Part shown: piece after piece, positions 21,347 through 28,027 of the stretch
Position numbering within the stretch: position 1 is the stretch's first letter
Layout: every line of letters begins with the position of its first letter
From: a virus
Virus record (IMG/VR): IMGVR_UViG_3300025889_000604
Location: 1-30,791 of that record
DNA: 30,791 bases
Direction: 5' to 3' (one strand)
Program-made: the position numbers and the translations under genes
Notes under the pieces: generated by a model
Databases searched by the model: none
The model's input: the letters and a program-made list of their open reading frames with translations, nothing else
Told to the model about the DNA's origin: nothing

Positions 21347-22273
21347 ATGTCTGAAGATCATGATCACGTCGATGTTGTTATTGAAGAGACAAAGGAAGAG
21401 AAAAAAGAAGAAACGCAAGTAGAAATCGTCGACGAAACGCCAGAAACGGCGGCAAAATCGGAAAAGCCTCCGGTAATTGAGCCCCAGGAAGGCATTCAGG
21501 AGCTTAAAAGGCGCCTTGAGGCCGAGCAAAAGGCTCGTCAGGAGGCTGAACACCGCGCCAGATTGGCTGCGCAGCATGCCGAGCAGGCCCAAGGGCATGT
21601 TGAGGACGCCAACTACCAGCTTGTCGTCAACGCAATCGGCACACTGAAGGAACGGTCAGACACCCTCAAGGCCGCCTACAAAGAGGCAATGAGCGTTGGC
21701 GATTATGACAAGCTGGCGGACATCCAGGAGGCTATTTCCGTCAATGCGTCGCAGCTCTCAGAGCTTAATCGCGGCGCAAGAGCAATGAAAGAGGCGATGG
21801 ATGAGGCGGTGGAGAGGGCAAAACGCCAGCCTGTTGAGCCTATGCCCCGCACGGCCGATCCGATTGAGGATATGGCTTCGCGTGTTTCTGAGCGGTCGGC
21901 TTCGTGGTTGCGTGCAAATAGGGAAAATCTTCAGGACGCGCAGAAAATTGGCCGGATGTTTCGCGCGCATCAGGATGCCGTTGAAGACGGCATTGTGGCG
22001 GATAGCCCTGAATACTTCGCCTACATTGAAAACCGGCTTGGCATAAGAAAGCAGGCGGCTGAAGACAACGCAATGTCGGAGGCCGCCGCGCCGGTCGCCC
22101 CTCGGCGCGCCCCCCAGCCCCCTCCGGCCCCAGTGTCTCGCGGCACGTCGCGTCCTAATGTGATCAGGCTGACAAAGGATCAGGCTGAGCACGCGAAGAT
22201 GTTTGGCATGACGGAGAAGGAGTATGCGCTTGAACTGACGCGCCTGCGTGAAGAAGGCAAGGTCGCACATTAA
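21347..22273 (+). CDS. Putative capsid scaffolding protein
   Basis: This encodes 308 residues: an acidic, disordered N-terminus (EETKEEKKEETQVEIVDETP), then a long charged helix from about residue 50 (ELKRRLEAEQKARQEAEHRA) predicted as coiled coil, then helices to about residue 240, a Pro/Ala-rich stretch (PRRAPQPPPAPV) and a basic C-terminal helix (EYALELTRLREEGK). This layout of acidic start, coiled coil and basic C-terminal helix is typical of scaffolding proteins, and it lies ahead of the capsid genes. GGAGAAAAG precedes the ATG. Confidence 0.75.
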   Translation: MSEDHDHVDVVIEETKEEKKEETQVEIVDETPETAAKSEKPPVIEPQEGIQELKRRLEAEQKARQEAEHRARLAAQHAEQAQGHVEDANYQLVVNAIGTLKERSDTLKAAYKEAMSVGDYDKLADIQEAISVNASQLSELNRGARAMKEAMDEAVERAKRQPVEPMPRTADPIEDMASRVSERSASWLRANRENLQDAQKIGRMFRAHQDAVEDGIVADSPEYFAYIENRLGIRKQAAEDNAMSEAAAPVAPRRAPQPPPAPVSRGTSRPNVIRLTKDQAEHAKMFGMTEKEYALELTRLREEGKVAH

Positions 22274-22284
22274 CGGAGACAAAT

Positions 22285-22842
22285 ATGAATACGCCTGCAG
22301 TGACAAAAAAAGGAATGTTCGCCAAAGCCGCCGCGTCAATTGACGAGGCTCCGCCAATGAGGCCGCAGATGAGAGATGAAGACCCTCGGGCGAGAGCCGC
22401 GAAGCGCGCAGCAGAACTTCGCGGCCACCTTGAGGAGGACCTGGCCGGCTCGGTTGATGAATTTTATGTCGACCCGGAGATGGTGCAGGATGGGTGGACG
22501 TATGAGTGGAAGCGGCACACAGTCATGGGGGCCGAGGATCCTTCCTACCAAATCCATCTTGCGCGCATGGGGTGGACGCCTGTGCCTACATCGCGACACC
22601 CCGGCATGATGCCTTACAACACGACAGAGACGATCATTATGCGCAAGGGCATGATCCTGATGGAGTGCCCGACCGAAATTGTCGAGGAGCGTCGGGCGTT
22701 TGATATAAAAAAGGCCCGGGATCAGGTGCGGGCGAAAGAGGAGCAGCTTGCGGGCACTCCGGACGGGACGATGACCCGCGATCACCGGGAAACGCGGCCA
22801 AAGATCAAAAAGTCTTACGAGCCCATGCCCATCCCGGAGTAG
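22285..22842 (+). CDS. Conserved phage virion-region protein
   Basis: This encodes 185 residues. The segment FYVDPEMVQDGWTYEWKRHT, GWTPVPTSRHPGMMP, IIMRKGMILMECP, then the C-terminal DQVRAKEEQLAGTPDGTMTR and a PKIKKSYEPMPIP ending match a phage protein I recall near scaffold and capsid genes. Its function is not established. The middle is a beta-rich domain; the C-terminus is charged helix plus a Pro-rich tail. It is probably head-associated, as a non-major structural or assembly protein. GGAGACAAAT precedes the ATG. Confidence 0.8.
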   Translation: MNTPAVTKKGMFAKAAASIDEAPPMRPQMRDEDPRARAAKRAAELRGHLEEDLAGSVDEFYVDPEMVQDGWTYEWKRHTVMGAEDPSYQIHLARMGWTPVPTSRHPGMMPYNTTETIIMRKGMILMECPTEIVEERRAFDIKKARDQVRAKEEQLAGTPDGTMTRDHRETRPKIKKSYEPMPIPE

Positions 22843-22846
22843 TGTC

Positions 22847-23062
22847 ATGCATCACACAACCTTTCAGTATCTTGAGCCATCTGATCGGCAAAAGGGCCGG
22901 ATGCAGGAAATCCGGGATGCGGCCCAGACCTACATGGAAAGGGTCATGGACCTTGTGCCTCCGGGCGACGATAAGGAGCATGTCATCCGCCTGATCCGAG
23001 GCTCCGCAATGTGGGCGAACGTCGCCATAACACGCTACGCGGACGGCACGCCAAGAGAGTGA
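22847..23062 (+). CDS. Acb2-like anti-CBASS cyclic nucleotide sponge
   Basis: This encodes 71 residues, the last gene before a terminator and four bases after the previous stop (GGAG seven bases before the ATG). The pattern MQEIRDAAQTYMERVMDLVP, then MWANVAITR (55-63), matches the small Acb2/Tad1-hairpin family (a helix with IR, a turn with Cys/Val-Pro, then M-W/F-A-N-x-x-I-A/T-R). Known members bind cyclic di- or trinucleotide messengers of host CBASS immunity and prevent effector activation. Variation: the usual REKSL-type segment reads KEHVI, and the helix before MWAN is IRLIRGSA. The assignment rests on motif memory, not a search. Confidence 0.72.
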   Translation: MHHTTFQYLEPSDRQKGRMQEIRDAAQTYMERVMDLVPPGDDKEHVIRLIRGSAMWANVAITRYADGTPRE

Positions 23063-23074
23063 CTTCTCAAAAAA

Positions 23075-23104
23075 GGGGCGGCTTCTGGCCGCCTCTTTAC
23101 TTTT
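23075..23104 (+). terminator. Terminator after the Acb2-like gene
   Basis: Stem GGGGCGGC/GCCGCCTC (23075-23082 and 23088-23095; one G-T pair) with loop TTCTG, followed by TTTACTTTT. It is 12 bases past the stop codon. It would separate the packaging/scaffold block from the capsid gene block. Confidence 0.85.
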
Positions 23105-23124
23105 CATCATTGTTTATAGATAAT
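23096..23124 (+). promoter_or_regulatory. Candidate promoter for the capsid block
   Basis: TTTACT (23096-23101), 17-base spacer, GATAAT (23119-23124). The -35 begins inside the terminator's T tail. A transcript start near 23131 would leave a leader of about 110 bases before the first capsid-block gene. The -10 is good, the -35 moderate. Confidence 0.5.
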
Positions 23125-23239
23125 GCCCCCAGGCTGCAAGACGGCTCGGGCCTCCCCGGCGTGAGGCATTAGCACTTCCTGGTTCTACAATCGCCCCGGC
23201 GCGCGATGAAGGAGCCTCCTGTAAAAAGGAGAACCTGTC

Positions 23240-23827
23240 ATGGCGAACACAGCCGCCTACAACGGTTTCCAGCAGTATAGCGGCACCGGCTCTGCACCAA
23301 CCTATGAGCAGGTAGCCGTTCAGATCGCTTACAATGCAAGCGCGATTTATTACGGCGATCCCGTAAATCCGGATGGCAATGGCTATGTCGTAGTCGGCGT
23401 CACCTCCTCGGGGTCGGGCAACACTCAGGTTGCCGGCATTTTTGTTGGGTGCAAGTATCTCTCAATCGCGCAGAAGCGTGTCGTCTGGTCAAACTATTGG
23501 CCGGGATCCGACGTGGCTTCGACACAGACGGTTGAGGGCTATATCATCAATGACCCCAATGCAAAGTTCGTTGCTCAGTTCGGCAACGTGTCCGTCGATC
23601 AGACATACGTTAACGCCAATGTCGGGTTTAACATTGGGTCTGGCACGGCGGCCAACGGTCTTTCCGGCGCGTATCTTGCGACCGTTGGGACAGACAATAG
23701 CTTGCCGTTTCGTGTTGTCGCCCTTGTAACTGATCCGCCTGGTCAAAACGGAACAGAAAGCGGCGCCTATCAAAAGGCAATTGTCGCCTTCAACAACGTA
23801 AGCACCAAGCAGCTTACTGGCGTTTAA
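23240..23827 (+). CDS. Putative capsid-associated (decoration) protein
   Basis: This encodes 195 residues, just upstream of the major capsid gene. It is beta-rich with many Gly, Ser and Asn residues (AIYYGDPVNPDGNGYVVVGV, then VAGIFVGCKYLSIAQKRVVW, SNYWPGS) and resembles structural proteins seen beside the capsid gene in podoviruses, with an early pocket of the type YxGD.V and a later PFRVVAL. No catalytic motif is seen. A head decoration or trimeric fibre-like role is inferred. GGAG at 23229-23232 is about eight bases before the ATG. Confidence 0.72.
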   Translation: MANTAAYNGFQQYSGTGSAPTYEQVAVQIAYNASAIYYGDPVNPDGNGYVVVGVTSSGSGNTQVAGIFVGCKYLSIAQKRVVWSNYWPGSDVASTQTVEGYIINDPNAKFVAQFGNVSVDQTYVNANVGFNIGSGTAANGLSGAYLATVGTDNSLPFRVVALVTDPPGQNGTESGAYQKAIVAFNNVSTKQLTGV

Positions 23828-23843
23828 AAAGGAGTAAGGACCA

Positions 23844-24749
23844 ATGGCTGTTAATCTTTCCGCCATCAAAGACCTTCTCCTCCCCGGCCTGCGGGGAATT
23901 GAAGGCAAGTATGAGCAGATCCCGTCGCAATACGACAAGATCTTCACGAAGCACAACTCTAAAATGGCGCTTGAGCGCACTGCAGAGATGCGCTTCCTGG
24001 GGCTTGCCCAGCTAAAGACGGAAGGTGGTCAGACGGCGTTCGATAATGGCGCCGGCGAGCGTTATGTGTATAACCAGGAGCACGTTGAAATCGGCCTTGG
24101 TTACGCCATTACGCGCAAGGCCATCGACGACAATCTGTATAAGTCACAGTTCATGCCGTCGAACCTTGGCCTGATTGAAAGCTTTCATCAGACGAAGGAA
24201 ATCTACGGCGCGAATGTCCTCAACACGGCTCAGACCTACTCTGCGTCCGTTGGCGGCGACGGCAAGGCTCTTTGCGCCACCGATCACCCGATTGATGGAA
24301 GCACCGTCTCAAACAAGACGACGGTCGACCTGAACGAGGCGACGCTTCTTAATGCGATGATCTCAATCAGGACGAATTTCAAGGACCAGGCTGGTCTGAA
24401 GATTTTCGCCCGCGGTCGTCGTCTGGTTGTGCCGCCGGCTCTTGAGCCGACTGCAATCCGCCTGACGAAGACTGAGTTGCGCCCCGGCACGGCGGACAAT
24501 GATGTGAATGCGATCATGATGACTGCCGGCGGATTGCCGGAGGGTTACATGTCCAATGACTTCTTGACCTCCTCGACGGCGTGGTTCCTGCTGACCAACA
24601 TCGACGGCCTCTCCTACATGGAGCGTATTCCGTTCGAGACTGATATGCAGATCGACTTCGTTACAGACAACTTGCTGGTCAAGGCTTACGAGCGCTACTC
24701 GTTCTCGTATTACAACTGGCGTTCAATCTACGGATCGTTCCCGTCGTAA
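23844..24749 (+). CDS. Major capsid protein (Mu gpT-like)
   Basis: This 301-residue protein forms the icosahedral shell. Features seen: an N-terminal helix (LLLPGLRGIEGKYEQIPSQY) without the long delta domain of HK97, a beta-rich centre (VEIGLGYAITRKAIDDNLYK), FARGRRLVVPPALEP and a C-terminal AYERYSFSYYNWRSIYGSFP. The RRLVVPPALEPTA and TKTELRPGT signatures fit Mu-gpT-like capsids, consistent with a separate scaffold gene upstream. GGAGTAAGGACC precedes the ATG. A terminator follows. Confidence 0.9.
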   Translation: MAVNLSAIKDLLLPGLRGIEGKYEQIPSQYDKIFTKHNSKMALERTAEMRFLGLAQLKTEGGQTAFDNGAGERYVYNQEHVEIGLGYAITRKAIDDNLYKSQFMPSNLGLIESFHQTKEIYGANVLNTAQTYSASVGGDGKALCATDHPIDGSTVSNKTTVDLNEATLLNAMISIRTNFKDQAGLKIFARGRRLVVPPALEPTAIRLTKTELRPGTADNDVNAIMMTAGGLPEGYMSNDFLTSSTAWFLLTNIDGLSYMERIPFETDMQIDFVTDNLLVKAYERYSFSYYNWRSIYGSFPS

Positions 24750-24758
24750 TAAATGCAG

Positions 24759-24790
24759 AGCGGGGCCATAAATGGTCCCGCTTTGTCTTG
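24759..24790 (+). terminator. Terminator after the major capsid gene
   Basis: Stem AGCGGGGCC/GGTCCCGCT (24759-24767 and 24774-24782; one G-T pair) with loop ATAAAT, followed by TTGTCTTGG. The T run is interrupted, so read-through to the downstream virion genes is likely partial, as for an abundant capsid transcript. Confidence 0.8.
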
Positions 24791-24864
24791 GTGCTTGAAT
24801 TGCGTCGACCGGCCAAGCGGACGCTGCACAGACGACGCAATCAATCTTTGTGCAGGAGGAGTAA

Positions 24865-25332
24865 ATGGGAACAACAACCTTTACTGGCCCCATCAGGGCC
24901 GGCAACGTTCTTAACACCACCGGGTCTTCCGCCGGATCTGTGAGGAACGTTGGATACGTCCAGATGGTTCAGTCTGTCGCCGTCACGCAGTCTGCCACGG
25001 CCGCCGCCACGGCAATCTGTTTGCCTGCGAATAGCCAGATTGTCGGCATCACCGCTCTTGTATCCGTTGCCTTTACTGGCGCCTCTGCGGGGCTGAATAT
25101 TGGCACCTCGGCTACGTCAACAGAGCTCGTTGCGGCTGCAAACTTCCTGCTTAATGCCGTTGGGCTTTTTTCGGCAAGCCCGGGCACTGACGCCACGCGC
25201 ACGGCGGCCTGGGTAGACGTTGGGGCGAACGACGTGATCATTTATGTCAAAGCAGCCAATGCGCCTTCCGGGTCCACTGGGGCGGCTACGCTTAGCATCG
25301 AATATGTGCAGGCCTACAACCTGACACCGTAA
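24865..25332 (+). CDS. Small virion structural protein
   Basis: This encodes 155 residues rich in Ala, Ser, Thr and Val: MGTTTFTGPIRAGNVLNT, then VVQSVAVTQ-type strands, AAATAICLPANSQIVGITAL and EYVQAYNLTP at the end. The composition and position after the major capsid gene fit a beta-sandwich structural protein (decoration, vertex or connector). AGGAGGAG lies directly upstream of the ATG. The exact role is unknown. Confidence 0.72.
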   Translation: MGTTTFTGPIRAGNVLNTTGSSAGSVRNVGYVQMVQSVAVTQSATAAATAICLPANSQIVGITALVSVAFTGASAGLNIGTSATSTELVAAANFLLNAVGLFSASPGTDATRTAAWVDVGANDVIIYVKAANAPSGSTGAATLSIEYVQAYNLTP

Positions 25333-25344
25333 CAGGAGGTTCTC

Positions 25345-25557
25345 ATGGGTGCTTACAAAGGAAAGGCTTCGACCATCAAGGAAGCCGGAGAGAAGACCGA
25401 CGGCTTCAAGAAGGGTGGCGGCTGCATGAAAAAGGGCGGCAAGGCCGTTATGTCCAAGGCGGAGAAGGGCGAGAAGCCTGCCCGCGCCACGGGCGGCGGC
25501 GTGTTTTCGTCAGCCAAAGGCGGCACGCCGCGCGGGGCGGCCCCGAAGCCGTATTGA
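25345..25557 (+). CDS. Lys/Gly-rich virion-region small protein
   Basis: This encodes 70 residues of basic low complexity with Lys-x-GG units (KKGGGCMKKGGKA, ATGGGVF, KGGTPRGAA). Such proteins recur near podovirus head genes and are of unknown function. It shares its units with the Gly-doublet gene and the giant protein upstream. ACAGGAGGT precedes the ATG. It probably binds nucleic acid or membranes by charge, but no evidence fixes that. Confidence 0.75.
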   Translation: MGAYKGKASTIKEAGEKTDGFKKGGGCMKKGGKAVMSKAEKGEKPARATGGGVFSSAKGGTPRGAAPKPY

Positions 25558-25589
25558 TGGCGGCGCTTCTTGTGGCATAGAGCAATCAG

Positions 25590-25612
25590 CGGGGGCATCG
25601 AGCCCCCGTTTT
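25590..25612 (+). terminator. Terminator after the Lys/Gly-rich gene
   Basis: Stem CGGGGGC/GCCCCCG (25590-25596 and 25602-25608) with loop ATCGA, followed by TTTT. It lies between two small virion-region genes. Confidence 0.85.
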
Positions 25613-25628
25613 GCCAAGAGAGGGCGAT

Positions 25629-25898
25629 ATGGCGAAATCTCCTGCCTGGCAGCGGGCTGCCGGAAAAAATAAAGAAGGCGGCTTAAACGCCAAGGGGCGC
25701 GCGTCGGCGAAGGCGCAGGGCATGAACCTGAAGCCTCCGGTGTCGAAGGAACAGGCGGCTAAGAGCGATAAGGCGGCGAGTCGTCGTTCCTCATTCTGTA
25801 GCCGTATGACCGGTATGAAGAAGAAGCTGACTGGCGCCGCGGCTGCGGCCGATCCTAATAGCCGCATCAACAAGGCCCTCAGAAAGTGGGACTGCTGA
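25629..25898 (+). CDS. DUF6321-type small phage protein
   Basis: This encodes 89 residues from the ATG at 25629. Signature segments SPAWQRAAGKNKEGGLNAKG, SSFCSRMTGMKKKLTG, then DPNSRINKALRKWDC match a small basic phage family I know as DUF6321. It is highly basic with conserved Cys in SFCSRM and a C-terminal WxC. The function is unknown; zinc binding or DNA contact are guesses. The longer frame upstream reaches into the terminator and is less likely. Confidence 0.85.
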   Translation: MAKSPAWQRAAGKNKEGGLNAKGRASAKAQGMNLKPPVSKEQAAKSDKAASRRSSFCSRMTGMKKKLTGAAAAADPNSRINKALRKWDC

Positions 25899-25899
25899 T

Positions 25900-26073
25900 A
25901 TGTCCAAGCCATTCTGGGAAAAAGACGCCCCAAAAGACGCCAAGAAGCGTGCTTTGAGCGTGAAAGGTGTTAAAATGGCAAAGGCAAAAGCTCGCGCCGC
26001 CGGCCGGCCATACCCGAACCTGGTCGACAACGTAGCGGCCGCCAGAGCGGGCCACACGAAGGGAAAACGATAA
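25900..26073 (+). CDS. Small basic virion-region protein
   Basis: This encodes 57 residues starting MSKPFWEKDAPKDAKKRALS, then KGVKMAKAKARAAGRPYPNL and VDNVAAARAGHTKGKR. It is strongly basic (many Lys/Arg), two bases after the previous stop, and its TAA overlaps the next ATG (TAATG). Small Lys-rich proteins of this type occur in podovirus head regions. The function is unknown. Confidence 0.7.
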   Translation: MSKPFWEKDAPKDAKKRALSVKGVKMAKAKARAAGRPYPNLVDNVAAARAGHTKGKR

Positions 26074-26420
26074 TGCAGGCTCGACAGGTAACAGTTTCCG
26101 ACGCATCGGGTGGAGTGAAATATTCCTCCTCAGTGCGCTTTGACGACTTCGCGCCGCCGAACATTTCGATCCAGTGCACGGTGACGGGCACGGTGAACTA
26201 CACGGTTCAGTCGTCGCTGGACGACCCGAACGACCCATTCAATCCTGTTGCTGAAGGCTCAATGACTTGGGTTGATAGTTCGGACACGAATGTTGTTGGC
26301 GCCACGGCGACGAAGCAGAGCAACTTCCTGTTCGCGCCGAAGTTTGCGCGGATTAAGCTGGCAAGCGGCAGTGGCTCTGTTGTGGCTACATTCCTCCAGA
26401 GCAGCAACGGGCCGATTTAA
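26073..26420 (+). CDS. Virion structural protein, beta-rich
   Basis: This encodes 115 residues beginning MQARQVTVSDASGGVKYSSS. Strands alternate (SIQCTVTGTVNYTVQSSLDD, SNFLFAPKFARIKLAS, SGSVVATFLQSSNGPI), a pattern seen in phage head-associated proteins with the 'CTV.GTV.Y.V..T.DDP' layout. It starts in a TAATG overlap with the preceding gene and ends in another with the next, so the three are coupled. It is probably a head or tail structural protein. Confidence 0.75.
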   Translation: MQARQVTVSDASGGVKYSSSVRFDDFAPPNISIQCTVTGTVNYTVQSSLDDPNDPFNPVAEGSMTWVDSSDTNVVGATATKQSNFLFAPKFARIKLASGSGSVVATFLQSSNGPI

Positions 26421-26629
26421 TGGCTAACGGCCTGACGACAGACCCCGGACTGAGCATTCCAACAGGTCTATCCCCCTCTGCGGGGATGACTGTTGGAACC
26501 GGATTGTCGTTTCAGGGCTTTGGTGGCGGCACGCCCGGGCCGCCGGGCAATAACGGAATACTCCAAGAAGGCAGTCTGGTTGACTTCATCATGCAAGAAG
26601 GCAACGTGGACTTTATCCTGCAGGAATAA
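26420..26629 (+). CDS. Small Gly/Pro-rich phage protein with a repeated C-terminus
   Basis: This encodes 69 residues. It carries Gly-rich loops (LSIPTGLSPSAGMTVGTGLS, FGGGTPGPPGNNG with a short collagen-like GPPG) and ends with a near repeat, VDFIMQEGN then VDFILQE. It looks like an adaptor or a small fibre-related protein preceding the large fibre gene. It starts in a TAATG overlap. The function is unknown. Confidence 0.65.
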   Translation: MANGLTTDPGLSIPTGLSPSAGMTVGTGLSFQGFGGGTPGPPGNNGILQEGSLVDFIMQEGNVDFILQE

Positions 26630-26632
26630 AAG

Positions 26633-28027
26633 ATGGCAAATCTCCCCATTTCAGGATTTCCGACTGGCGGCACAATTGCACAGGCCGGAGACGAATTTGT
26701 CATTGCTCGCAGCGGCGCAAATTACAAGCTAACAAGCTCCAGCATTTCAGCTTTCGTCCTCGGCGGCCCCACGACCCAACTCGGCGCTGCGGACGTTGCC
26801 TCCGGCGCTGTCCCCCAGACGCTACAGGTCCAGAGCAACACGGGCGCAAGCACGACCGGCCCGAACTTCACGATCAAGGGCTCCGCTGGAACGACCGCTG
26901 GCGGGTCGATTATCTTTCAGACGCACAATGGCACCTCGTATGCGGCTGCTCTGACGCTAACAAGCGCACGGAACGCAATATTTGCCGGTTCTTTGATGAA
27001 CACGGATACAATCTCCGGGATAATACCAAATTCCGGCGACTTATTTTATATAGACGTGCCCACAAATGGGCTGGCTATTCGCAATAACGCTGGTTCTTAT
27101 GCTCAGGTTTTGAGACTGACTACATCTGGCGCTTTAACGCTTGGTCCGACAAGCGCTGCCGCGACTATTCTTCCCGACGCCGCCAACACGCTCGCGCTGA
27201 GGAACAGCACGAACGCGCAGACGTTCAACGTCTACAATACCTACACCGACGCGAGCAACTATGAGCGCGGTTTTGTAAAATGGACTTCAAATCAATTTTC
27301 AATTGGACAGGAGGTTGCTGGAAGCGGAACAGCACGCGCGATTGTTATTTCCGGAAAGGCATTTACCGCCGATACTATTGATGGATATACTCTGACTTTA
27401 ACAAGCCCATCAAGAACAGACTTCACAATAAACTCAGTAGGATCAAACTTTGCTGTCTTTAATTTTGCGCGCGGAGGCACTTCAGTTTGGAATTATTATT
27501 TAAGTAACTCAACAGATGACTTTGTGATTCAAAAAGTTGGCACAGGCGCTATTGCCACATTTCTATCCGGCGGGAATGTGCAATTTAGAAGCGCCAGCTT
27601 AATCCAGTTCGGCGGCGCTACCTCCTCCTTCCCCGCGCTGAAACGCTCCAGCGCGACGCTACAGGTTCGCCTTGCGGACGATAGCGCCTACTCCAACATC
27701 GCAGCCGCGCAGCTTTACAGCCCGCCGACCGCGCTTACTTCCGGCGCGACGATTACGTGGGATGCTAATCTTTCGTCGGTAGCTACGCTGACGCTTGATC
27801 AGGTCGGCGCGACCCTGACGATTAGCAACGCCGTCGCGGGCGGCACCTATCTGGTCGTCATCACGCAGGGCACGGGCGGCAACAAGACGATTACGACGTG
27901 GACCAGCTTCAAGTGGCAGGGCGGCGCGGCTCCGACGCTCTCAACCTCTGCTGGCGCGATTGACGTTGTCACCGCCGTGTATGACGGCACCAGCTTCTAC
28001 GCCACCGCTCAGATTGGGTTTGCCTGA
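26633..28027 (+). CDS. Putative tail fibre / appendage protein
   Basis: This encodes 464 residues, Gly/Ser/Thr/Asn-rich, with beta-rich repeats. It has the segment LALRNSTNAQTFNVYNTYTD then ASNYERGFVKW, recurring in environmental phage fibre proteins, and a C-terminal portion (ALTSGATITWDANLSSVATL, then LTISNAVAGGTYLVVITQGT) suggesting a compact receptor-binding or trimerising domain. It should form part of the host-recognition apparatus. AGGAATAAAAG precedes the ATG. It overlaps the next fibre gene by one base. Confidence 0.78.
   Translation: MANLPISGFPTGGTIAQAGDEFVIARSGANYKLTSSSISAFVLGGPTTQLGAADVASGAVPQTLQVQSNTGASTTGPNFTIKGSAGTTAGGSIIFQTHNGTSYAAALTLTSARNAIFAGSLMNTDTISGIIPNSGDLFYIDVPTNGLAIRNNAGSYAQVLRLTTSGALTLGPTSAAATILPDAANTLALRNSTNAQTFNVYNTYTDASNYERGFVKWTSNQFSIGQEVAGSGTARAIVISGKAFTADTIDGYTLTLTSPSRTDFTINSVGSNFAVFNFARGGTSVWNYYLSNSTDDFVIQKVGTGAIATFLSGGNVQFRSASLIQFGGATSSFPALKRSSATLQVRLADDSAYSNIAAAQLYSPPTALTSGATITWDANLSSVATLTLDQVGATLTISNAVAGGTYLVVITQGTGGNKTITTWTSFKWQGGAAPTLSTSAGAIDVVTAVYDGTSFYATAQIGFA

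Noticed and set aside
23160-23239. GGAGCCTCC and AAAGGAG repeats before the capsid-block gene as an operator
   Set aside because: They are short purine/pyrimidine matches consistent with a ribosome-binding site and nearby GC-rich DNA; not enough for an operator.
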